From Neotamlana nanhaiensis (GTDB lineage Bacteria > Bacteroidota > Bacteroidia > Flavobacteriales > Flavobacteriaceae), in assembly GCF_000943555.1 (NCBI RefSeq), contig NZ_JTDV01000013.1, forward strand, positions 124,001-188,000: a DNA stretch of 64,000 nt. The letters are read 5' to 3'. Under the pieces are notes generated by a model that saw only the letters and a program-made list of their open reading frames with translations, made no database searches and was not told the origin of the DNA. Positions 17,614-27,405 of this stretch are shown one piece after another. Made by a program: the position numbers and the translations under genes. Position 1 is the stretch's first letter. Every line of letters starts with the position of its first letter.

Positions 17614-20496
17614 ATGAGTAAACTGTTACACGAAAAATTATTGTTGGTTCTTATGTTTCTAGGAATCTCAGGAGCTTTAGTAGCACAAGAAGTTTCAGGA
17701 ATAGTAAAGGACGATTCAGGACCTTTACCAGGTGTTTCCATTGTACTTAAAGGTACAACAACGGGTACAACTACCGATTTTGACGGGAAGTATTTGGTTA
17801 AAGCTAATAACGGAGATGTTTTAGTGTTTTCTTATGTGGGTTACGATTCGCAGGAAATTACAGTAACAGGAAGCACATTAAATGTTACCTTAAAAGCAGG
17901 TGTAGCTTTAGATGAAGTTGTGCTTGTTGGATCGAGAAACCCAAGTAGAACAGCTGTCGATACGCCTGTTCCTGTGGATGTTATCGATATTACAGAGTTG
18001 TCCTCAGCTGGTCCTCAAGTTAACTTAAACCAGATTTTAAATTTTGTGGCGCCTTCCTTCACATCGAACACGCAAACCATTTCCGATGGTACCGATCATA
18101 TCGATCCAGCATCATTGCGTGGGCTAGGTCCAGACCAAGTGTTGGTTTTAATTAATGGAAAAAGAAGACACAATTCTTCTTTAGTAAACGTAAATGGTAC
18201 GTTTGGTAGAGGTAGTGTGGGTACCGATTTAAATGCTATTCCATCAGGAGCTATAAAGCGTTTAGAGGTACTTCGCGACGGTGCAGCTGCCCAATATGGA
18301 TCGGACGCTATTGCCGGTGTTATTAATATTGTATTAAAAAGTAATGTAAACGAGTTAACGTTTAATGTTACTACTGGCGCTAACTTTACTAAAAATGCTA
18401 ATAACCAAACTGGTGGTGTTGATGGAGGAACAGTTAATGTAAGTGCCAACTATGGTATTGCTTTAGGCGATAATGGTGGTTTTATAAATTTTACAGGAGA
18501 TTTTGATTATCGCGACTATTACAGCCGAATGAAAGAATGGGAAGGTGATGTATTTAATTTGTATAACACCGTAGAGCGTTTTGCAAATAACGATGGATAT
18601 AACTTAGCTAATTTACTAGATGATGATGTTGATGATGTAATTCAATACGGAAATCAAGCTGGTTTAGGGTTAAGCCCTACAGCAACAAAAGAAGAGTTGC
18701 AAGCCATTTTAAGTGCCGATAATACGACTGCTGAATTAGCAGCAAGAGGCTTAACGCGAAGCGATTTTAATATGCGTGTTGGCCAAAGTGAAGTTAGAGG
18801 TGGTCGCTTTTTTGCAAACCTTTCATTACCTTTAGATGACTATGGCACCGAATTGTATTCGTTTGCTGGTGTGAGTTCAAGAAAGGGAAATTCGGCAGGG
18901 TTTTATAGATTGCCAAACCAAAGTAGAACGTATACGCCTGCTTATATAAACGGATTTTTACCAGAAATTAATTCTACAATAACAGATAGATCGTTTGCTG
19001 TTGGTATTAAAGGAAAAGTAAACGATTGGAATGTAGATTTAAGTAATACTTATGGTAAAAACTCATTTTTATATGTTATAGGTAATACTTACAATGCATC
19101 GTTGCAAAATGCATCACCATTTACGTTTGATGCTGGTGGCTTTAGCTTTGCGCAAAACACCGTGAATTTAGATATTAATAAGTTTCATGATGATATTTTA
19201 AACGGATTAAATGTTGCATTTGGTGCCGAATACCGTTTAGAGAATTACGAAATTGTTGCAGGCGAAGAAGCCTCATACGGACAATACACGGCAGATGGCG
19301 CTTTAATTACCGTGCCTTCGCAAAGTGCTTCGGTAGATTTCTTTGGAAATTCAAGACCTGGTGGCGCACAAGTGTTTCCTGGTTTTAGACCAACAAACGA
19401 GCTGTCGAGAGGCCGTAACAGTGTAGCCGCATATTTCGATTTAGAAGCCGATTTCTCTGAAACTTTTCTGGCAAGTTTCGCAACACGTTACGAGAATTAT
19501 TCCGATTTTGGTTCTACAACAAACTTTAAGTTAGCAACACGCTTAAAAGTAAGTGATAATGTAAATTTTAGAGCTGCCGTAAATACTGGTTTTAGAGCAC
19601 CATCCTTACATCAGTTAAACTATAATTCGGTGTCAACTATTTTTGTAGATGGCATTGCCCAAGAGGTTGGTACATTTTCTAACGATAGTAAAGTAGCAAG
19701 TTTACTAGGTATTCCGCAGTTAAAACAAGAAACATCAAAAAGTGTAAGTTTTGGGGTTACAGCTAAAATTCCAGATGCGAATTTAAGTATTACTGCTGAT
19801 GCATATTTTGTAGCGATTGATGACCGTGTGGTTTATACCGGAACTTTTGAGCCACAGCTTGATGGTAGTGGCGAATATATTGACGATGCTAATGCCGAAT
19901 TAGGAGGTTTATTAGAGCAAGCCAATGCATCTGGAGTCGCGTTTTTTGCCAATGCAATCGATACCGAATCTAAAGGTTTAGATGTTGTTATTACGCATAA
20001 AGCTAATGTTGGTACTAATGGTAGATTGGTAACCGATTTATCGGGTACCTTTTCTAAAACAAAAAGAGTAGGAGGTGTTAAATCATCCGATGTTTTAGAG
20101 GAAGCAGGTCTTGTAGATACTTATTTTGATGAAACTAGTAGAATTTATTTAGAGGAAGCTGTGCCGCGTACTAAAATAAATTTAACTAATAATTATACCG
20201 TAAATAAGTTTAATGTTTTCTTGAGAAATGTGTATTTCGGACCCGTTTCTGAAGCTACCAACAACATAGCAAACCAACAAGAATTTGCTTCGAAGTTAGT
20301 AACCGATTTGTCTTTTGGATATCAAGCTTCAGAATCATTAACACTTACTGTAGGAGCTAATAATTTATTCGATATTTATCCAGATAGAGCCATTGAAGCG
20401 AATAGAAGTGGCGGTCGATTCGATTGGTCTAGACGCTCGCAACAATTTGGTGTAGGCGGTCGTTTCCTTTTTGCCCGATTAAGTTTTAAACTGTAA
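17614..20496 (+). CDS. TonB-dependent outer-membrane receptor
   Basis: A 960-residue TonB-dependent receptor: signal peptide to about residue 25 (LGISGALVAQ), CarboxypepD_reg-like domain (about 27-105, GTTTGTTTDFDGKYLVKA), plug (about 115-240, with SLRGLGPDQVLVLINGKRRH and LEVLRDGAAAQYGSDAIAGV), then the barrel ending in FARLSFKL. The plug is of the classical siderophore/vitamin-type receptor and not of the SusC type, and there is no SusD partner. The substrate is unknown; the length, longer than simple siderophore receptors, suggests a bulky ligand. It stands alone and is closed by a perfect terminator. No Fur-like or Pho-like site was seen upstream. Confidence 0.92.
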   Translation: MSKLLHEKLLLVLMFLGISGALVAQEVSGIVKDDSGPLPGVSIVLKGTTTGTTTDFDGKYLVKANNGDVLVFSYVGYDSQEITVTGSTLNVTLKAGVALDEVVLVGSRNPSRTAVDTPVPVDVIDITELSSAGPQVNLNQILNFVAPSFTSNTQTISDGTDHIDPASLRGLGPDQVLVLINGKRRHNSSLVNVNGTFGRGSVGTDLNAIPSGAIKRLEVLRDGAAAQYGSDAIAGVINIVLKSNVNELTFNVTTGANFTKNANNQTGGVDGGTVNVSANYGIALGDNGGFINFTGDFDYRDYYSRMKEWEGDVFNLYNTVERFANNDGYNLANLLDDDVDDVIQYGNQAGLGLSPTATKEELQAILSADNTTAELAARGLTRSDFNMRVGQSEVRGGRFFANLSLPLDDYGTELYSFAGVSSRKGNSAGFYRLPNQSRTYTPAYINGFLPEINSTITDRSFAVGIKGKVNDWNVDLSNTYGKNSFLYVIGNTYNASLQNASPFTFDAGGFSFAQNTVNLDINKFHDDILNGLNVAFGAEYRLENYEIVAGEEASYGQYTADGALITVPSQSASVDFFGNSRPGGAQVFPGFRPTNELSRGRNSVAAYFDLEADFSETFLASFATRYENYSDFGSTTNFKLATRLKVSDNVNFRAAVNTGFRAPSLHQLNYNSVSTIFVDGIAQEVGTFSNDSKVASLLGIPQLKQETSKSVSFGVTAKIPDANLSITADAYFVAIDDRVVYTGTFEPQLDGSGEYIDDANAELGGLLEQANASGVAFFANAIDTESKGLDVVITHKANVGTNGRLVTDLSGTFSKTKRVGGVKSSDVLEEAGLVDTYFDETSRIYLEEAVPRTKINLTNNYTVNKFNVFLRNVYFGPVSEATNNIANQQEFASKLVTDLSFGYQASESLTLTVGANNLFDIYPDRAIEANRSGGRFDWSRRSQQFGVGGRFLFARLSFKL

Positions 20497-20520
20497 CATA
20501 ACACAGTTCAAATAAAATTG

Positions 20521-20548
20521 AAAAGCCTCAACAATTGTTGAGGCTTTT
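20521..20548. terminator. bidirectional Rho-independent terminator
   Basis: A perfect 28-bp palindrome (arm AAAAGCCTCAACAA) between the convergent TonB-receptor and RND-permease genes. A- and T-flanks make it usable in both directions. Confidence 0.92.
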
Positions 20549-20600
20549 CTGCTACTAATCAATATTTTTAATAGGGATTAAAAATATTAAAGCTTTAAAA

Positions 20601-23600
20601 TTATTCTGTTTTCATTACATGGCTTTTATCGTCGTAGGCTTCTGCAACTCGGTCTTTAAACAACCACATTTTAAATTTAGTTACTAAGAAAAATAATAGC
20701 GGTACAATAATTAAAGTTAAAAATGTTGCTATTATTAATCCGTAAATAACAGTCCAAGCTAGAGGTCCCCAGAAAATTACGTTGTCTCCACCCATGTAAA
20801 TATGTGGGTTGAATTCTGAGAACAATGTAAAGAAATTAATGTTTAAACCAATCGCTAAAGGTACTAAGCCTAAAACCGTGGTAATGGCCGTTAGTAATAC
20901 AGGACGTAAACGAGCTTTACCTGCACGAACAATACACTCGTATAAATCGTGCGCATTTAAATACTGTTCTTCATCGAGGTTTAACTCTAATTTTTTACGA
21001 TCAATAAGTAATTGAGCATAATCTAATAGTACCACACCGTTATTTACAACAACACCTGCAAGCGAAATAATACCTACCATTGTCATCATTATAACAAAGG
21101 AGCTACCAGTAACTACAATACCACCAAATACTCCAATTAAACTTAAAAATATGGCCAACATAATAATAGTTGGTTTAGATATAGAGTTAAACTGGAAAAT
21201 TAAAATGAAGAAAATTAAACCTAAACCTGTAAAGAATGCACCCATTAAAAAGGCCATTTGTTTGTTTTGTTCTTCAATTTGCCCTGTGTAATCTATTTTA
21301 ATGTTGTCTGGCATGTCTTCAAAGCCTTGCATTTCACTTTGAATTTGACTTACAACTGCGCCAGCATCAGTAAACCCTGGGGATAGTGCGGAATATACAG
21401 TTACCACACGTTTAGTGTCTTTGTGTTTAATAGCGCTAAATCCAGAAGTGTTTTCGGCATGAGCAATAGCAGATACGGGAATTTCTCGTATTTGTCCGCT
21501 TGCCATATCTCTAAATGTAATTTTCTGGTTAAATAAGGCACTTGTGTTATAGCGGTTTTCTTCATTAAAACGCACGTAAATATCATAATCGTCACCATCT
21601 TCTTTATAAATTCCAGCTTTCGACCCAAAAATAGAGTTACGTAATTGCTGTCCTACTTGCGATGCGCTTACCCCTAATTCTCCAGCCTTTTTACGGTCTA
21701 CAACAACGCGCATTACAGGCTTGTCTTTATTTACATCAATTTTAAGTTCGTCTACACCACCAACATTTTTACTGTTAATAAACTCACGCATGCGTTCGGC
21801 TATGTTAATTAACTCGTTGTAATCATCACCTTCAATTTCAATGTTTATTGGCGCTCCAGCAGGTGGTCCTGCGGCATCTTTTTCAACAGAAATTAAAACA
21901 CCTGGAAAAATACCAACCAAAGCCTTTTGTACTTTCTGGCGTAACAATTCGCTGTTTTCGCCTTCGCGATATTTAAACTCGCGCATAGAAGCCGTTATTT
22001 TTGCTTTATGTGGCATTTCTGCAGCCGAACCACCATCGGTTTGTGGGTTTCCGGCACCTTCACCAACTTGAGATACGGCACTTTCTACCATAAAATTGTA
22101 ATCGCCATTTTTGTATTGGCTATCATCTAAAACATCGTAAACAATAGTTTCAATTTCTTTAGTAATGGTATTTGTTTTTTCAATGGCAGTTCCTTCAGGA
22201 TATTCGATATAAACAATAATTTGATTAGGAATATTATCTGGGAAAAACTCCACTTTTGTACGTTGCGACACTAAAGAACCTCCAAAAGCCATAAAGGCAA
22301 GAATGAGTAGAGCGAATGTACCTATGGTAAAAAAGTACGGACGTCGCCCTTTAAAGGCATTTCGTAACTGGCGTTCGTAAAAGTTTTCAAGCTTTACTAA
22401 AGTTTTGGTTTGGAAATTATTGGCCCATTTACGTAAAAGTAAACGGTATACCCAAAGCATAATAGCTGTAAATACCATAAGTGTTCCTAAACCACGATAG
22501 GCACCACCAACAATAATAACTAATAAACCTATACCAGCCATAATACCAGTTAAGGTAATAATGCTTTTTAGAGGCATATCTTTATCTTCGGTACTCATAA
22601 ATTTTGATACTAGAACCGAGTTAAAAAAGATAGCTACAAATAAAGATGACCCTAAAACTATAGATAAGGTTTGTGGTAAAATTTTCATGAATTCACCCAT
22701 AATTCCTGGCCATAGTCCTAATGGAATAAAAGCAGCTACTGTAGTTGCTGTAGAGATAATAATTGGAAATGCAATTTCGCCAATACCCTTTTTTGCAGCT
22801 TCAATACGGCTCATGCCTTCTTCTTCCATTAATCGGTAAACGTTTTCAACTACAACAATACCGTTGTCTACCAGCATTCCTAGTCCCATAATTAGTCCAA
22901 AAAGTACCATGGTGTTTAGGGTTATGCCAAACATGTTTAATATCATTAACGACATTAGCATTGACATAGGAATTGCAAAACCTACAAAAATGGCATTTTT
23001 AAAGCCTAAAAAGAACATTAAAACGGTTACTACCAGAATAACACCAAAAATAATGTTGTTTACAAGGTCGTCTACCTGCCCAATGGTTACCGAAGATTGA
23101 TCGTTAGTTATGCTAATTTCTAAATCTTGCGGAAAATCTTCCGATTTAGCTTTTTCAACAATAGCACGTACTTGTTCGGCCGCGTCAACCATGTTTTTAC
23201 CGGCACGTTTTTTAACATCGAGCATAACAACTGGATGTCCGTACTCGCGCGCAAATGTGGTTTTATCTTCTTCGTGAAAGGTAACCGTAGCGACATCTTT
23301 TAAATAAATAGGAAAATTGTTTTCAGATTTTACTACGAAATTTTCTAGTTCCGATGGTTTTTCAATTTCACCTAAAACACGAATGGTTCTACGTTGTCCG
23401 CTTGCTTTAATATTACCTGCCGACATGGTTACGTTACCGCCGTTTATAGCATTTATAATATCGCTAAAGGTAACTTGAGCTGCCGTCATTTTATAAATAT
23501 CTACAGCAACTTCAACTTCTTTTTCTTGAGCACCGCGAATGGCTACTTCTTTAATTTCAAGTAAATCTTCAATTTCATCTTGTAAAAATTCGCCGTATTC

Positions 23601-24110
23601 TTTTAATCTTTCAACCGTATAATCGCCCGAAATATTAATGTTAAGAATTGGCATTTCTTCCGATAGGCTTAACTCGAAAACATCTGGCTCTACTTTGGCA
23701 CCGTTAAAGGTTGGCCAATCTTCGCTAGCGGTTTCGCTTTCAATTTCGTCTTTTACCTTTTGTTTGGCTTGCTCAACGGTTAAATTTTCATCAAACTCTA
23801 CAATTACCATCGCGTAATCTTCGGTTGAGGTTGATGTAATTTCAACAACGTTACTTACGGTTTTAAGCTGATCTTCTAGCGGATCGGTAATTAACTTCTC
23901 GATATCTTCGGCCGTATTACCAGGAAAAATGGTGCTTACGTATATTTTAGTTTCGTTAACTTCGGGAAAGTTTTCGCGAGGCATATCGAAAAACGCCGAA
24001 ATCCCTAGGTAAAATATTACCGCAATGAGTACATACATTGTGGTTTTATTGTTGATTGCCCATGAAGACAATACAAACTCTTTATTGACTTTTTTCTGAT
24101 TATCAGTCAT
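20601..24110 (-). CDS. RND-family efflux permease
   Basis: A 1169-residue inner-membrane pump of the AcrB/HAE1 superfamily. The N-terminus has the first helix followed by periplasmic PN1 (YVSTIFPGNTAEDIEKLITDPLEDQL); TM4 carries LVDNGIVVVENVYR, where the usual Asp-Asp pair reads Asp-Asn. It is longer than the usual 1030-1050 residues because of an insert of about 80 residues with two more hydrophobic stretches near residues 515-565. The second half repeats the fold (VVVNNGVVLLDYAQ). It exports drugs or toxic compounds with proton antiport in complex with the adaptor and TolC proteins encoded just upstream in the same operon. Substrate unknown. Confidence 0.93.
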   Translation of the reverse strand: MTDNQKKVNKEFVLSSWAINNKTTMYVLIAVIFYLGISAFFDMPRENFPEVNETKIYVSTIFPGNTAEDIEKLITDPLEDQLKTVSNVVEITSTSTEDYAMVIVEFDENLTVEQAKQKVKDEIESETASEDWPTFNGAKVEPDVFELSLSEEMPILNINISGDYTVERLKEYGEFLQDEIEDLLEIKEVAIRGAQEKEVEVAVDIYKMTAAQVTFSDIINAINGGNVTMSAGNIKASGQRRTIRVLGEIEKPSELENFVVKSENNFPIYLKDVATVTFHEEDKTTFAREYGHPVVMLDVKKRAGKNMVDAAEQVRAIVEKAKSEDFPQDLEISITNDQSSVTIGQVDDLVNNIIFGVILVVTVLMFFLGFKNAIFVGFAIPMSMLMSLMILNMFGITLNTMVLFGLIMGLGMLVDNGIVVVENVYRLMEEEGMSRIEAAKKGIGEIAFPIIISTATTVAAFIPLGLWPGIMGEFMKILPQTLSIVLGSSLFVAIFFNSVLVSKFMSTEDKDMPLKSIITLTGIMAGIGLLVIIVGGAYRGLGTLMVFTAIMLWVYRLLLRKWANNFQTKTLVKLENFYERQLRNAFKGRRPYFFTIGTFALLILAFMAFGGSLVSQRTKVEFFPDNIPNQIIVYIEYPEGTAIEKTNTITKEIETIVYDVLDDSQYKNGDYNFMVESAVSQVGEGAGNPQTDGGSAAEMPHKAKITASMREFKYREGENSELLRQKVQKALVGIFPGVLISVEKDAAGPPAGAPINIEIEGDDYNELINIAERMREFINSKNVGGVDELKIDVNKDKPVMRVVVDRKKAGELGVSASQVGQQLRNSIFGSKAGIYKEDGDDYDIYVRFNEENRYNTSALFNQKITFRDMASGQIREIPVSAIAHAENTSGFSAIKHKDTKRVVTVYSALSPGFTDAGAVVSQIQSEMQGFEDMPDNIKIDYTGQIEEQNKQMAFLMGAFFTGLGLIFFILIFQFNSISKPTIIMLAIFLSLIGVFGGIVVTGSSFVIMMTMVGIISLAGVVVNNGVVLLDYAQLLIDRKKLELNLDEEQYLNAHDLYECIVRAGKARLRPVLLTAITTVLGLVPLAIGLNINFFTLFSEFNPHIYMGGDNVIFWGPLAWTVIYGLIIATFLTLIIVPLLFFLVTKFKMWLFKDRVAEAYDDKSHVMKTE

Positions 24111-24137
24111 AATTTAATAGGTAATTAATATGATTAA

Positions 24138-25307
24138 TTAATCGTTTATAACCTTAACAGGTTGGTCGTTTTTTACACTTCTGGCACCTTCTTGAATAAC
24201 TTCGGTTCCTTTTTCTAAGCCAGAAAGTACTTCAATAACATCACCTTGCGTTTTTCCTGTTTTAATAATTACTTTTTTAGCGACACCTTGGTTGTTTTCA
24301 TCTTTATTTTCTACAACATAAATGTATTGCTCACCTTCGGCATTTTCAGAAATAACACTTTGTGGTATTAAAAATGTATTGTTGTTGGTGTAATCGTTAA
24401 TTTTAAGTTTTGCTGTAAGGTTTGGTTTTATTGAAGCATCTTTGTTTGGAATACCAACTTCAACCTTAAATGTGCGGTTTGCAGGATTAATAAAGTTACC
24501 TGCTTGACGTACTTTAGCATCAATTGTTTTTCCTAAAATAGGGAATTCAACTTCAACCGCTTTACCAACTACAATATCCGATACGTAACGTTCTGGTACA
24601 TCGGTTTTAATATACATGTTGCTTAAGTTTACAATACGGAATAATTGCGATTGCCCAGGAGCTACTACCGAGCCTTGTTCGGTAATGACATCATCAATTG
24701 TTCCAGAAAAAGGTGCTTTTACAATTGTTTTTCCTACTTGTTGCTCTAATTGGTTTACCGCTTCTTGTTGGGCTTGATAATTAGATTTTGCTTGTAAAAA
24801 TTCAATTTCACTGCCTATTTTTTGATTCCATAAACGCTCTTGACGCTCAAAGGTAGTTTTAGCTAATGCCGTTTGAATTTTAAGTTGTGCTAATTGCTGG
24901 CTTAAACCACCATCATCAATTTTTGCTAAAGTTTGCCCTTTGCTTACTTTTTGGCCTTCCTTAACATATACTCTAGATAATACGCCAGAGTATTCTGGAA
25001 AAATAACTAAGTTCTCTTTAGTGTCAACACTTCCTTGAAGCTCTACAAAATGTGTAAATACTTCTTCTTTGGCATTAAAAGTTGTAATTAATGGGATTTT
25101 TTCTTGCGGATCTAAAGCTTTTATTTTGGCTTGTAATTGCTTTAATTGAGCCGCTATGGCTTGCGCAGAAGCATCAAGCTCGGTTTTCTTTTTTCTTATA
25201 AGTGTTAAATCGTTTGTTGCAATAACATCTTCAACCGATTGATTCTTTTTACCACCACAAGATGCTAAAAGAAGGGTAACAATAATTAATGGATATATAT
25301 GTTTCAT
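24138..25307 (-). CDS. RND efflux periplasmic adaptor (membrane fusion) lipoprotein
   Basis: A 389-residue HlyD/AcrA-type adaptor. The signal ends in a lipobox (LLLASCGGKK), so it is membrane-anchored by lipid. A short coiled-coil region precedes the barrel-sandwich hybrid (YSGVLSRVYVKEGQKVSKGQTLAKID), followed by the hairpin helices (LAKTTFERQERLWNQKIGS), the second lipoyl half (VKAPFSGTIDDV) and beta-barrel and membrane-proximal domains. It bridges the permease and TolC. It lies 27 bp upstream of the permease gene and 21 bp downstream of the TolC gene. Confidence 0.93.
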   Translation of the reverse strand: MKHIYPLIIVTLLLASCGGKKNQSVEDVIATNDLTLIRKKKTELDASAQAIAAQLKQLQAKIKALDPQEKIPLITTFNAKEEVFTHFVELQGSVDTKENLVIFPEYSGVLSRVYVKEGQKVSKGQTLAKIDDGGLSQQLAQLKIQTALAKTTFERQERLWNQKIGSEIEFLQAKSNYQAQQEAVNQLEQQVGKTIVKAPFSGTIDDVITEQGSVVAPGQSQLFRIVNLSNMYIKTDVPERYVSDIVVGKAVEVEFPILGKTIDAKVRQAGNFINPANRTFKVEVGIPNKDASIKPNLTAKLKINDYTNNNTFLIPQSVISENAEGEQYIYVVENKDENNQGVAKKVIIKTGKTQGDVIEVLSGLEKGTEVIQEGARSVKNDQPVKVIND

Positions 25308-25328
25308 TGTATGAATTGGTTTTTAGTT

Positions 25329-26669
25329 TTAAATGGTGTTTAAAATGGTTTCTAATGCCGCTTTTGTATTTATAACATCTAGCATGGCTTGTAAAAATTC
25401 TTGTTGCGCTGTGTATAGCTGAGTTTGCGCTTGTCGGAGTTCGAAACTAGAACCTACACCTTCAAAAAATTTCGATTGGTTTTTTTTCTCAATGCGCTCA
25501 GCTAAGTTTAAATTTTGCTTTTTATTGTCGTAATCTTCAATGGCGAATTGATAATCGCTTTTAGCCGATGCAATTTGAAGTTTTAATTTTTGCTCGGTTT
25601 CAATTAAATCGTTTTCGGCTTTCGATAGGTTAATTTTAGCGCGTTGTGTAGCAGCACTTCTTCCTAAAGAACTAAAAATAGGGATGTTTAAGCTTACACC
25701 AAATAGCGACGAACCAAACCATTTTTTATCGCTGTCAAGAAAATCGAATTCGTTGCTAAATGCCGAATAGCCACCATTTATAAAACCATTTAAGGTTGGT
25801 AAAGCTTTGCTTTTTTCTAATTTTAAAAGCAATTCTTTCGAGGTTTTATCGTTGGCGGCAATTTTATAATCTATTGTATTTTCAATATCTACGTTGTTTT
25901 CAAGCAGTTCTAAAGATATGTTCTGGCTTGTTAAACTAGGTAAATTATCAGTTAACGTTGTGTTTGCATTTATGTCGATACCCAAAGTAATGTTAAACAT
26001 TTGATAGGCTAAAGATTTTAGTCGCTCAACGTTTTTTAAATTACTTTTTACGCCAGATAATGTAATTTGCAATTGCTCAACACTTTCTTGCTCTTCTAAA
26101 CCGTTTTCAAATATTTTAGTTGTATCGTCTAGGTTTTTTTGCAGTGTTTCAAGGTTTTTTTGCAGAATTTTTACACTTTCTTCTGAAAGTAAAACATTTC
26201 CATAGGCATCAATTACCGCTTTTCTAACTTCTAAATCGGTTTTTTGTTTTGCATTTTTAGAAATTTGAAGATACACTTTAGCCGATTGTAAACCAACAAG
26301 GTACGAGCCATCAAATATTTTTTGCGACAAAGTAGCTATAGCCGATGCGTTTTGTTTTGTGCCAAAAGCTACTTCGGTAAATTCGCCAGGGTTGCCATCA
26401 AAAAACTCTGCTGGTATGGCCGATACTTGTTGTTTTAAAAAGTTTTGATAATCTACGGTAGCACTTATTTGAGGTAAACCAGTTGCGGTGGTTTCCCACT
26501 TTTGTTTTTCTGCCGCAGCAATATCGTGCTGGGCATTTTTTGCAGTTCTATTGTTTTGTAAAGCATAGTCTATGGCTTCGGTTAAACTAAAACTGTACGA
26601 GTTGTTTTCCTGCGCTAATACATGCATTGAGAAAAATAACCCGAAAACAACGATTGAGATCTGTTTCAT
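25329..26669 (-). CDS. TolC-family outer-membrane efflux protein
   Basis: A 446-residue outer-membrane channel protein with a signal peptide (MKQISIVVFGLFFSMHVLAQ) and the two-fold repeat of long amphipathic helices typical of TolC (SLTEAIDYALQNNRTAKNAQ in the first half; FELRQAQTQLYTAQQEFLQA near the C-terminus). It forms the exit duct for the adjacent RND pump. Its ATG shares one base with the stop codon of the tetR gene (TAATG), so the two are translationally coupled. Confidence 0.92.
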   Translation of the reverse strand: MKQISIVVFGLFFSMHVLAQENNSYSFSLTEAIDYALQNNRTAKNAQHDIAAAEKQKWETTATGLPQISATVDYQNFLKQQVSAIPAEFFDGNPGEFTEVAFGTKQNASAIATLSQKIFDGSYLVGLQSAKVYLQISKNAKQKTDLEVRKAVIDAYGNVLLSEESVKILQKNLETLQKNLDDTTKIFENGLEEQESVEQLQITLSGVKSNLKNVERLKSLAYQMFNITLGIDINANTTLTDNLPSLTSQNISLELLENNVDIENTIDYKIAANDKTSKELLLKLEKSKALPTLNGFINGGYSAFSNEFDFLDSDKKWFGSSLFGVSLNIPIFSSLGRSAATQRAKINLSKAENDLIETEQKLKLQIASAKSDYQFAIEDYDNKKQNLNLAERIEKKNQSKFFEGVGSSFELRQAQTQLYTAQQEFLQAMLDVINTKAALETILNTI

Positions 26670-27280
26670 TAATTGTTATTTTGATTGATTTGTAAATAGT
26701 TGTTTAAATAATCTAGCCCTTTCGTGGTGCAAATACCACGTAAATGGTATTCTAAATAATTATTCATAAGCATTTTCATTGAAAAATTTTCGAGTGGGAA
26801 AGTCGATTTATCCTTTAGTAGCATCATGCAGTTAAAGTATATTTTCGAAATAAAGTCTATATTAATGTCGTCTCTAAAAAGGCCTTGGTTAATACCGCGC
26901 GATAAGTTGCAATGCACGCAATCGTCCATAACACACATTTGTTTTTCTTTTACGTCGTGAAAAATTTTGGGGTAATACTTTTCAAGTTGATATTGCGGTG
27001 ACGATTTTTCTTCATTAAGATTACGCATTAAAAACTGCTTAATCTCGTAAATCTCGTCAATTGGATTTTTTTCGTGTTTACGTATTTCTTCAATACCAGA
27101 CGAAATAGTGTGGTATACAAACATCACTGTTTCTTGTACAAGTACTGTTTTATTGGCAAAATGCTGATAAATGGTTTTTTTAGATATGCCCATTTCGTTG
27201 GCAATATCATCCATGGTAACGCTTTTAAAACCTAGGTTTATAAACATTTCTGCCGATTTATGTATAATCTTTTCTCTCAT
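26669..27280 (-). CDS. TetR/AcrR-family repressor of the efflux operon
   Basis: A 203-residue regulator with an N-terminal TetR DNA-binding domain (residues ~14-50, VTMDDIANEMGISKKTIYQHF) and a helical ligand domain. Three cysteines, C116-x4-C121-x2-C124, sit together in the ligand domain and might sense metal or redox-active compounds; this is a guess. It is the first gene of the tetR-tolC-adaptor-RND operon and its promoter contains a 28-bp inverted repeat fitting a TetR operator, so it probably represses itself and the pump until a ligand binds. Confidence 0.92.
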   Translation of the reverse strand: MREKIIHKSAEMFINLGFKSVTMDDIANEMGISKKTIYQHFANKTVLVQETVMFVYHTISSGIEEIRKHEKNPIDEIYEIKQFLMRNLNEEKSSPQYQLEKYYPKIFHDVKEKQMCVMDDCVHCNLSRGINQGLFRDDINIDFISKIYFNCMMLLKDKSTFPLENFSMKMLMNNYLEYHLRGICTTKGLDYLNNYLQINQNNN

Positions 27281-27290
27281 AATTAGGGCA

Positions 27291-27331
27291 CAAATCTACA
27301 ACAGGAAACTTTTAAAACAAAAAAAGTTTCC
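27291..27331 (-). promoter_or_regulatory. tetR-efflux promoter with overlapping operator
   Basis: A perfect Bacteroidota promoter on the minus strand: TTTG (27318-27321), 19 bp, TAGATTTG (27291-27298), about 10 bp before the ATG. A perfect inverted repeat GGAAACTTTT (27304-27313) / AAAAGTTTCC (27322-27331) with an 8-bp spacer covers the -33 element and the upstream part of the spacer. Size and position fit a TetR-family operator that blocks polymerase. Confidence 0.75.
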
Positions 27332-27393
27332 ATCGTTTTACAATTATTTAACATTAATTTTTGATATGCTCATTTTTAAAATAGATTTTCGTT

Positions 27394-27401
27394 TATTTTT
27401 G
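27394..27401 (+). promoter_or_regulatory. promoter box of the polyprenyl synthase gene
   Basis: TATTTTTG matching TAnnTTTG, ending 4 nt before the ATG at 27406, so the transcript is predicted to be leaderless. No TTTG is present at the ideal -33 spacing. Confidence 0.5.
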
Positions 27402-27405
27402 CCCT

